NCBI GenBank assembly: GCA_023079485.1
Contig: CM041084.1
Coordinates: 99,862,467 to 99,926,466, forward strand
Direction: 5' to 3'
Source: Archilochus colubris
Lineage: Eukaryota; Chordata; Aves; Apodiformes; Trochilidae
Length of the DNA: 64,000 nucleotides
Position 1 is the first letter of the stretch. Every line of letters begins with the position of its first letter. Positions 37,601 through 46,878 of this stretch are shown piece by piece. The translations under genes were made by a program, and so were the position numbers. Under the pieces are notes generated by a model. That model worked only from the letters and a program-made list of their open reading frames with translations, was not told the origin of the DNA and did no database searches.

Positions 37601-39699
37601 GGGGCTCCAGGTGTCTGTCTGTATGGCTGTGATTTATGGAACAGGTAAGGAGAGAATGCAAGAGAGAAGCCTGGGATGAGCTGGACTAGCTGACAAACTT
37701 CCATTTGCTAATTCTCCTTGTGCTAGAAAGAGAGGAGCTGAAAAGTACATTTGCATGATAATTCAGGGAAATGCACTATTCATCACATTGCTCTAAGTGG
37801 CCTGGCATAAAAGAGACAGGTTTGGCATTTGCAAATGGGGTGAAAATCAACCATCGACTCCTTTTGTCTGCTTCAGAGCTCTGGCTGACTTGCAGGAACG
37901 TCTTCTTAGCAGAATAATGACTACAGAACTAGTTTCGAACTCCAGCTGGATGAAAGATCAGGCTTACCTACAGATTTCTTCTTCTGGAACATCACTCCTT
38001 ACTGCCAGCTGCTGAAGCCTGAATTACAGGATTCAGGGGTACTGTACATTAAAGACAACATTCACAGAAATGGAAGAAAATGGGAAATTTTTATGTCTCT
38101 AACTTTCCACTGTTCAGGCTTGGTTAGCCTGCCTTTCTGATTAGAAAAAATCTGCAACTGTAATTTTTAACCATGGCACTATGCTGGTAATTGCCTCTAC
38201 TATTTAAGGACTTTGCTCATAGCACAGCTAGGCCTCCTGCCTCTCTGTGAATGCTCCTTACATCAGGACAAGTGATTGCAGGAGCAACTCTGTCTCACAG
38301 TGCCAAAGCCAAACTTGTGAATTTTCACTGCATAGTTTGTGGCTTAAAAAAGCAAATCAGCGGAGTTTGTCAACCTGTAGAAATGTGTACACTGAGGAGC
38401 AGTCACTGAGGAGGAGAGAAGAGTTCAATAAAAAACAGTCTCAGAATCGGAATGCAAACTGGTGGTACACGAAGAGAGAGACCAGACATGATACAGTGGA
38501 AAGGAGAAGCTCAGGCACAGTGAGGCACGGGGTAGTATGACACAATGAGAAGGAAAGGATTCAGTGCACTGTTTCACATGGAGAAGGAGGAAAGTGACCG
38601 GGGATGGAGAACACCGGAGGAGGTAACATGATGTGATTGGCAGCGAACAAACGAAGTGATACCCCACTGAACCTCCCCGTTGCAGCAGGAAGACCAAACG
38701 TGACTGTTACATGACAGAAAGATCAGTTTTGAAGACACAGAGCTGAGGAATGGGAAATGGAGCTTGTGCAGGTGTGTGTTTTGGAGAGAGTGCATTGTCA
38801 GATGTGGGGAAGCCGCTGTGAAGACCAAACCTCAGTGCCCTCAGACAACATGCAGTCAGTCAACAGTGAGATCTATGGTCACATAGCTGCAGATGGGTGC
38901 TAACAAGAATACTGACTCTGTGTCCTTACTTCACCTTATCCCAATGTGCCTGGGGCAACATATGGTCTGTGAAAGCTGCTGCTAGAGTCAGATTTGTTAA
39001 AAGAAATCCGGACACGCAGCAACACTCACAGGCAATGCAACACGGTGATTTGAGGCTGTGAGATTTGCGGGTTTTGTCTTGGCCTCTTTCAAAGCAGTGG
39101 CTTAAAATGACATCTCTATATCTCTGCTCGCTTCTGGCTGCTTTATCTTTCTTTCATAGCAGTAAATGAGAGTCAGTGTGGCATTAACAAAATTTATTTC
39201 CACTGTTGCCTCCCAGCTCAAAAGCCTCTCTCCAGCATGCCTGCAGATGTTGGTCAGTTTTTACTGTAGGGCAGGACTAAGCTCATCTTATCTGTGATGT
39301 ACACATGCCCAGCACAATGCAAGGCTGTGCTGGCAATAGATCTTGCTCCAGGGCCAAGAAGTGACTGGCAGCATAATCTTAAAAAGTCTTGGCTGCTGAG
39401 TCAGTCACCCTCCCTCTACAGTGCAGCTTCCTCAGTGTGAGCTAAGGAAATCCAGCCATGACAAGGAAACCATCAGAATGGTTTGTGAAATCCCCTCCTC
39501 ACCTGCCATATGTAACTGGCATAGGTAGAATTGTTTAAAAAAACTAATAGCCCGTGGGTAATTTAGTTTGGTGGTTGCTTGGGGGGCATGGGTGGAGAGG
39601 CAGAACTTCTTAGCCTGGACACTGAAAATGGGAAAGATTATTTCAGCTTCAGTTTCTAGCTATTTCCTAAGCCAGGCTTTCAGCTACCATGGCTATTCC

Positions 39700-39763
<64 letters not shown>
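39700..39763. repeat. (AAT)21 microsatellite
   Basis: A 64-bp uninterrupted AAT trinucleotide tract, reading ATT on the gene strand, in the predicted 3' UTR. The poly-Asn and poly-Tyr open frames across it are artefacts of the repeat. Confidence 0.97.
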
Positions 39764-39764
<1 letters not shown>

Positions 39765-40385
39765 AACCTCAGTTTTCTGACTCTGAGGTGGAGTGGATGG
39801 TCACAGACTCTTCCCTCCCTCTGCTGCAGCAACACCACACACTGCGGGGGGGAGCAGCCTAATAAGCCAAGGTGTTGGTCAGCCACCTCCCCACCCCTTT
39901 ACCCTCCTGCTGTACCCAGGCCTGAGGGAACACACCCAGGAGCAGCCAGAAGCCCTGTATATGTATTTGTCAAAAAAAAGAAAAAAACCCAAACCAAACA
40001 TTTTCATTATAAATTTGAATCCCTCCCCCAGTATTTCTGCATGCTGTCATGTTGGTCTTAAATTTTGCCAATTTTCTAAAGTTAAAAAAAAAACAAAAAG
40101 AAAACCAAAACAACCACCACAAAAAACCTACAAAAAACCCCAACACCACAGCACAACTTTTGGCTCATGCCCATGAGGCTGTGGGAGGGAGCAGATGGGC
40201 TCCTCTCCTGAGCACTTCCTGACCGTCGCATCTGAAGGACCCCGCAGGGATGTTGGGTGCGTGCCGATAGCTCTGGGACTGTGGTCAATTATTTCTCTTC
40301 ATTAACCCACACGTTCAAAAATGACTGCTTGGGGAAAGCTCTGGAAAGAAGGTAGAAAGGACTTACAGCAGTGAGGCAGGCAGGG

Positions 40386-40424
40386 TTAGAGTCCCCAGGG
40401 GGCAGTTAATAAGACAGTTTGGTT
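40386..40424 (-). CDS. MTCL1: MTCL1-like terminal coding exon, 12 codons plus stop
   Basis: On the minus strand the acceptor GTTCTGTCCAG precedes AAC CAA ACT GTC TTA TTA ACT GCC CCC TGG GGA CTC TAA. It codes for NQTVLLTAPWGL and a TAA stop at 40388-40386. It joins in phase 0 to the Glu codon at the end of exon e, giving GSIE-NQTVLLTAPWGL, which matches the remembered C-terminus of mammalian MTCL1. The exon is too small for open-frame detection and lies 3.5 kb beyond exon e. The last residues WGL fit a class II PDZ-ligand pattern (hydrophobic-x-hydrophobic-COOH), a possible but unproven function. Confidence 0.9.
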   Translation of the reverse strand, partial: NQTVLLTAPWGL

Positions 40425-41470
40425 CTGGACAGAACAGACAGAAAAGAAAAAGAAAGCAAGTAGGTTGGAAAGAACTGTTTTAATCAATTAATTTTTTAAA
40501 GTGCAGATTTCATGTCAGCAAGGAAGAAGTCTCCAGATGTTACTACCCATTCAGATCATGTTACCGTGTTTACAGGGAAACTAATAATAAGAAATAAAAG
40601 ATAAGCCACTAGCAGAAAAAGATTTAGAAAAGAAGGAAGCAAACACACCAACCTTTTACAGTCCTAGCACAGTCCCAGAAGTGGACATAGCATTAAACAA
40701 ACCAAACATTTCTATTCAGCAGAGAAAGACACCTGTTACGCTTCACCAACCTTGATTAGTGCTAGGAAAAACCCATGTGTCTATGAAAGGGGAATAAAGC
40801 TGTAGGTTTGTGTTGTTTTGTTTTTTTTCCTTAGTTTGATTTCAAGAGAGAATTTCTGCTCAGGAAACCTCTAACAAGCAAAAAAGCTACTAATTCTCTC
40901 ATGTTTTCCCTGTTGCTCATGCTTACATTGCTCAGGTTTCAGGAAAGCACTTTGCCTCCCCCTTCTCCCTTGTTGTAGCTTAACAGTGATGCTGGATGGG
41001 AGACAGACTATAGTAAAAGCCCTTTAAATCTGGCAACACCTCCCTTTCTTTTAAATATTCCCACTCCTGTGCTGAATGGTTCAGCTGCAAGTGTGAGGCA
41101 ATTGCTCTGTCGCAGCAAGCAGAGGACACAGCAGCTGCCCACTCCTGTGGGGGTCTCTCTGGATGGTCCTTTCACAGTGCTGTCCCCAGAAATGAGTCTG
41201 ATCCCCAATCCAGGACTGTTGTGTAACCTCTATGGATTATATGCTCATTAATCATAGCAGAAAAATGTTCATACAGCTCTTACGTTGTTAGTTAGATAAT
41301 GCTAATCTGCATTTTTAATAGTAACATTTACAAATCCCATGATATGCAAGTAAGATGGTGGCTTAGTGAATAAGCAGGATCAGACACTAGTAGGCTGCAA
41401 TTGGTGGATACAAATTTGCTTGTAAGCAGCTCTGGGCAATTTAGAAAATACAAAGTTATTACTACTCTGT

Positions 41471-41525
41471 ATGCATATACGCTCACACACACATACATAT
41501 GTATGTGAATATATAGATAAATACA
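41471..41525. repeat. Imperfect CA/TA microsatellite
   Basis: ATGCATATAC, CACACACACATACATA and GTATGTGAATATATAG units, partly self-complementary (ACATACATATGTATGT). Confidence 0.65.
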
Positions 41526-42159
41526 TGATCTAGATTTCATATTTGCAGCAGGAATATAAAAGGAAGGTATGTAACTAAACTACTCAGAAGCTCAAGTCAA
41601 AGAAAAGCCATCAACAGGTTCTCCGTGCAAGTCTAAAAGTCATCAGTACACCATGCCATTACTGCAGAAACAAGAAGGCATTTGGTGGTAAGAAGGTCAC
41701 TTGGCCAGAAACCCACAGGTGAGGGTGAAGCAGAGTGGGGATCTATGGGAGGGTGACAGGGGCATGATGCTGCCACAAGTACATTCTGCCTCCTCCAAGA
41801 TCAGAATTCACTGAGCTGCTGCATCTGGCTTTGTACAAAATTGTGCTAAGTGGAATTTGTACAAAGTGTAATTTGTGTGGTCAGCATAATCCATAAATAA
41901 CCCCAGGCATCTGCAGAGACTGAACTTCTCTGTGGTTTTGTTTCCAGCAGCAATCCTACGCCTCATTAAGTACATCTTGTAGAGCATCCCCTCACCTAGG
42001 AAAAGCTAAGCTCCTCGAGTGAATGCCCACCACCTTCCTTTTCAATGCACATTCCTGAAAATGACAGGACCACCCAAAGATGTGCATCTAGAAATCAGTA
42101 CTAACAACTGAGTAAGGATTGCAAGGAAAAGCAAGAATTAGCTTTGAGGTTCAGAACTC

Positions 42160-42179
42160 AAAAAAAAAAAAAAAAAAAA
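42160..42179. repeat. A20 homopolymer
   Basis: Twenty consecutive A on the plus strand (T on the gene strand) in the last intron. No adjacent retrosequence is recognised. Confidence 0.9.
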
Positions 42180-43926
42180 GCAAAATATGCTGAAATTCAC
42201 AAAGAGAACCAATTTTCTGCCAGGTTGATGGACAATGAGTTCTTTGCTAAACAGCATTGTCCCAAACATCTCATGCATCAAACTCAGGTACTGCCACCAG
42301 CAGCAATTTTGATGATGTGGAACGACATCCATTTAGTTATACTTGAAATCTGCTGAGACATTTAAAAGATGCAGGAGGAAATCAAGAGTTTCCTGACATG
42401 CCTTGAAGGCAAGGCTGTGTTGAACCCATAAGAATACACACTTTCAAATAAGGACTTGTAGTGCATTCCCAGTATTTCAAACTAAGAAAAAAAATACAGA
42501 GATAGCTAGAAAGACTTTAAAAAATGAGGCCACTTTCCACTTTCATTCATACTGAGGTTTGTGCACAAAGCCCACTTTCATTCAGTGATATTTATAAGGT
42601 GCACGTGGTTTCATTTTTACAAGTACAAATGCCCTTATTTATATCTCTTTAAATTGCATAAAGGCAATTCATCCTCAGGCAAAAAAGATCAAGTCCTCTG
42701 AACAGGAGAACCATCCCCTAGTGCAAGGCAAACTGCAGACCAAAAGTCACAGTGCTCAGGTCCTCACAAATCCTTCAAGCCAACTGTTGAGTTGAAAATG
42801 GGGTTTGAACCTTGCCTTGAGGCAGGAGTGGTAGGAGTCAGCCCAGTGAGGCCCAGGTGGGATGTCTGGGGCACACAGGGGTTAAGGAAGAGCTGCTACC
42901 CTGCATCTGGGGCCCACCAAAACATCAGGATGCTCAAGGGGCAGCATGGGGCAGAGAGGATGCTGGGCTCGTGCCCCTGACCAGGTGTCACCAGCCAGCA
43001 GGGCAGATGTCATTTAAGTGCTGTAGCAGAAAGGCAACATGGGTGGGTAAGAGCTGGGCATATTAAGTTTCTTCAGGCCTCCTCAGGGCTACACTCTCAT
43101 ATCCACAAAGGCTCATCAGAAACAAGATGCTTAGACACTGATAACTGAAAGCTTTTGTCTGTCATGACACCATCTTTTTTGTTGATTGCTCTAGCACCTT
43201 ACTGCACCTGAACCTCTGACCTCCAACACCTGGCCCTACTTGCTGAGACAGGTAATGACTGTTAAGCTGTTGACAATAAAATAGCTATAAAGAGTTCTTA
43301 ATCACTAAGAAGGTATGTGTAGACTAGTTGAGTATCTTTTTTTTTTTCATTTTTTCTTATTTTGTGAGGCAGAGACAGTCAGTAGCAAACACTATGCCAT
43401 TTAGTCACATTCACAGACCCCCATCAAACTTAACTGGATCCACCTAGGAAAGGTAAGCTGAAGGCCCCGAAGTTTTGGTTCAGGGTATTATAGAGACTAT
43501 TTTTCACACAAACTTGCTAACACCCATTCTTGTGTAGGAGAAAGAGTCTACCTTTCCATCCAACATGAAAGAGATATTTATTCAAACCCAGAGTCCCTGC
43601 AGCATCTGCAACATGCTTTGTGACAGGAAGCCCTTAACCCAGTCATTCAGAGAACCATTTTTATCTTGTAAAGGCATCTTTATCCTGTAAAGGGTAAAGC
43701 TCTTCTGACACTGTCAAGCCAGATAAGCTGTCAGGATAGAAACTAAATTCTTTAATGAGTTCTTCAGTGACTAATCCAATAGTTTCATGACTGGGACTAG
43801 CTGGTAACATGACAGGACTAGGAAATTCATTGCAAATACTCACTAGGACTGCAAGAGATCTTGTAAAGTATTTGTTCAAAGGAGAGTACAGTTAGCCATA
43901 GGAGGAAAAACAAACAAACTCGTTAC

Positions 43927-45487
43927 CTCTATGGACCCTGGATCTACTTTGACAGTTTCTCCTGTGCTGTTGTCATTGCTAAGATTTGGTGGGCTGTGTG
44001 AAGGTAGTCTTCTCTCTTCCTTTAAGGCGTGCTCCAGAAGTTTCTTATTCAAGATCCTGGCAGCATTTTCTGCGAGTGTGTACCCTGGAGGAGCAGACAA
44101 GTCCTGCCTAATGCTTGTCACCTCAGTCCCTTCTTCTTTTTGTGCCTCTGTGCCCAAGCGGAGAGGACTGGGTGATCTGCCACGGGCATTGGTACATGGC
44201 TCCTGCACAGGGCCCAGTTCTGGTCTGGGTTCTGCTGACCTTGACCGGCTGCTAGACCTGGGGCATTTTTGAAAGTTCTCATGAAAGATGGGGCTGTGGT
44301 CAATAATGTTGAACAAACTGGAGAGGCCATCATTGATGGTGGTGTGGACAGGACTCTCCCTTGTGGTGGTTGACCTAGCCCAAGCAGATTCACTGAATCC
44401 TTTCTGAGGTGTGCCAGGCGAAGTCCGGTTATTTGGCTGGTCTGATTTGGGAAGGTTTTTTCTTTGCAGCTTTGGGGAGCCGTATTTGGGGGAGCAGCAT
44501 GTGCGTTCAAACTTGGCCTGGACCTTTTCAATGACAGGGGTCACTTGCCTGCTTCTTAGGCTTCGGGATGGCGAAGAGACAGGCGTGGACCCCCCCTTTG
44601 GTGTCAGACACTTGTGTGGACTGCTGGTGATGCTGCGCAGCGTTTCTGTCTGCAAGCCAACACTGATGGTTTGAGTGGTTTGTGTCCCTGTCGTCCTCAC
44701 ACCATTGGTTTGACACGCGGTGTCCTTAAACTGAGGCTCTGCTGAGCTGGAGTTGGAGCGGATTGCGTTTCGGACAGAGAAAGCCACCTCCTTCATATCA
44801 TCACTCATGTTTTTGGACATCTCCAAGCTGTGCAAAGGTGAGGCAAAGCCCACAGTAGTGCAAATAGGACGTTCAATGGGATGAAGACCACTCTCCAGAA
44901 AATCCTTGTGATGTTTGGCCAGGTCACAAGACCATCTCCCAAACATATCTGAGGAAGCACCTTTTGTCTCGGCCACATTCCCCATAGCTTTGGTCATGGA
45001 AAACAGGAAGTCTGGCTCAACCTGGTTTTTCCCTTCGCTGCTGGCTATCACTGAGTTGTCAAACCTACGGACAACCGGTGGGCTGTGAAAGACCCGAACT
45101 CCCATTTTTTCACTTACACCATGACTCCTTGTTGACTGCTTCTGGCAGTGTTCTGGGCTGGTCATGGTGTTAGTTGTCATAGTGACACTGGTGGTGAGGT
45201 ACCATGATGATGCCTGTAAGGAATCTGAAGCAGGATCACTCCCAGCTTTCCCAGTTTCTGTCCTTTCTGCCCAGCCTTCTGCGGGCTTTTCGGTGGCCCC
45301 ACCATGGTTCCTAGTGTTACTATAATCCCAGTTTTTGTTGAACTCCTCGATGTATTTCAGATCATCAGGGGACAAGGGAGGGGTTATGTCATCTTTGCTG
45401 TTGGATGAAGGCAAGTTTTTTTCTGGTAGAAATGGAGATATATCCATGAGGCGCTGAAATTCCGACATGGAAGAAACAGACATCGCT
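43927..45487 (-). CDS. MTCL1: MTCL1-like large exon e, C-terminal region
   Basis: The acceptor TTTCTATTTCCAG (AG at 45489-45488) precedes A-GCG-ATG, which completes the Arg codon from the microexon. The donor is GAG/GTAACG at 43927/43926, phase 0. Counting from the ATG at 45483, conserved islands are [20 protein letters not shown] (2-21), [20 protein letters not shown] (33-52), a predicted helix [20 protein letters not shown] (220-239), a QT-motif tract (254-280), a basic [10 protein letters not shown] to KLQRK region (305-342) and a C-terminal helix [20 protein letters not shown] (464-483). The rest is Ser/Pro-rich and probably disordered. The C-terminal region of MTCL1 is known to bind and stabilise microtubules, and the basic region is the likely site by inference. 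If the downstream intron is retained, 16 extra residues follow before a stop at 43878-43876. Confidence 0.95.
44644..44727 (-). other. Cluster of QT short linear motifs in exon e
   Basis: Residues 253-280 of the exon e frame contain four spaced QT motifs: ACQT, TGTQT, TTQT and VGLQTE. TQT-anchored motifs are a known recognition class for the dynein light chain LC8 (DYNLL), which commonly binds several adjacent copies. Binding by this protein is inferred from sequence only. Confidence 0.45.
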
Positions 45488-46846
45488 CTGGAAATAGAAA
45501 CACAAGAGAGTCACTCACAGGCTTTGAAAAAATCACAGAGTGTTTTGTTTTCAGCAGCAAACTATGTCAGAAAAACTGAATTTCACTATCTCCTTATATA
45601 AAAAACCATTTTAGCCTTCTCTTTCATTAAAGTTCCCTTTCATTATCTTTAAAATGGCTGTGAAACTCAAACATTCCTGCTGTGTCACCAGAAGTATCAA
45701 AAGATTTATTAATGGCTCTTCATTTACTGCTTTGCCATGGATTACTGCTTGGCAAATGTCTGAAATACATAGCAGTAGGATACATTTAAAAAATATACTG
45801 TTCACAGAAAAGGAGTGCTTGTGACAATGTGAGGCACAACCTTCAAAGCAAGTGTGGAGTATCTCCAGTGTGCGGGGAAATCAACAAGTCCAGCCCAGCT
45901 CCTGAGACTGCCCAGGCTGCACAGCTGGTGTGTGGAGGTGTGGGACATCCAGCCTGGATGCTCTAACACTGAACTGGTTTGGAGAGTTGAGCTTGTGCTA
46001 AAATTCAACCAAAGGCAATCACCAAGTGATAACGCTGGGTTCTTGGTTTTCCTGCATTTCACTGATTTGTACAAATCACAAGTGTTCATCTGAGTTGTCT
46101 TACTAGTTCATTTTAACAAAAAATCAAACCAAAAGAGAAGCTTTCTGAATGGGATTACTTAAAAAATGCAAGCAAGCGTAGCTATCAGTGTCCTCAATGA
46201 GCCTGGGGGAGGATTCAGCAAGCAGTGAGTTTTATATACCAGTGATCTGGAGAATACAGCAAAACCATCCTGAGTTTTTAATCAGGAGCACCAGCTGCAG
46301 TTAGGGTGCTTCTCTGTTAGGGAGTTAGGTGAGATCAGAAGTGTGGTTTTGAAGTGGATCCCCACTTCAGATGTTCTGGTTTGCATCAGGGGGCAAACTC
46401 AGAAACCATGGGCTGGGTTCTTTTGGGATGAAAGTGAAATTGAAGATGCTCTCCAGAAGCACAGTTAATGCAGTCTAGAGTTAGGTGGGAATTCAACCCA
46501 TGGGATCAGACCAGAACCAGTCCAAACCAAAATATCCCTGGCATGCATTGTCTCCAGCACCAGCACTGTTTTCCTCCATATATTGATGTCTGCAGGTCTG
46601 AACTACTTGCTAAGGTAGGTGTAGCTTCATACACTTCCATACAGTTTGATCGTTGTGCACCACAGCTGAATGTGGCCCAAGTTAATCAGAGTAGAACAGA
46701 AAGATACTGAGAAAAATTAATTGCTGGATAAATATATTATTCAGGCTGCTTAGAAGGTGGCACAGCAGTGCTCAGGGTCTGTGGCTTGGAAGCCAGTGAG
46801 CTGGCAGTTGAATGTTTGCTAGTTTTTCCTTGTAGGTTTTACTCAC
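45488..46846 (-). other. Intron between microexon and exon e
   Basis: GTGAGT donor at 46846 and CAG acceptor ending at 45488. No repeat or additional exon is recognised in 1.36 kb. Confidence 0.85.
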
Positions 46847-46878
46847 CTTTGAAGATTTCCTTTGTGTGTTTCTTCCTC
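46847..46878 (-). CDS. MTCL1: MTCL1-like 32-nt microexon
   Basis: This exon is too short for an ORF scan and was found by looking for the peptide that should join exons c and e. On the minus strand TTTTAATTCAG precedes GAG GAA GAA ACA CAC AAA GGA AAT CTT CAA AG, followed by the ideal donor GTGAGT (46846-46841). It codes for EEETHKGNLQ plus two bases of an Arg codon completed by the first base of the next exon. Human MTCL1 has, from memory, EEENHKGNLQRA at this point. The length is not a multiple of three, so skipping would shift the frame of the whole C-terminal region. The exon is therefore expected to be constitutive. Confidence 0.9.

Larger units (their letters stand above)
36155..40385 (-). 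other. MTCL1: Probable 3' UTR of MTCL1-like gene
   Basis: The region follows the TAA stop at 40388-40386 on the minus strand. It has no convincing coding frame and ends at a plausible cleavage region: an AATAAA on the minus strand (plus 36175-36180), followed downstream by a GT-rich TGGTGTTTTATG stretch (plus 36127-36138). An alternative AATAAA lies at plus 39193-39198 and another at 36029-36034, so shorter or longer forms are possible. The UTR contains an ATT microsatellite, A-rich and C-rich low-complexity tracts and a GC-rich patch. The extent is inferred only from signals. Confidence 0.42.
40425..43926 (-). other. Last intron of MTCL1-like gene
   Basis: GT at 43926-43925 and AG at 40426-40425 on the gene strand. 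It contains a CA/TA microsatellite (41471-41525), an A20 run (42160-42179) and an open frame at 43879-43661 with protein-like composition that is discussed as a finding. No other exon is recognised. Confidence 0.85.

Noticed and set aside
39568..39886. Poly-Asn and poly-Tyr open frames
   Set aside because: Artefacts of the AAT/ATT microsatellite.
42160..42179. A20 run as the tail of a processed pseudogene
   Set aside because: No coding remnant upstream and no flanking direct repeats were seen.
43931..44674. Plus-strand open frames opposite the large MTCL1 exon
   Set aside because: Shadows of the real minus-strand coding sequence. The minus frame has conserved peptides and correct splice sites.
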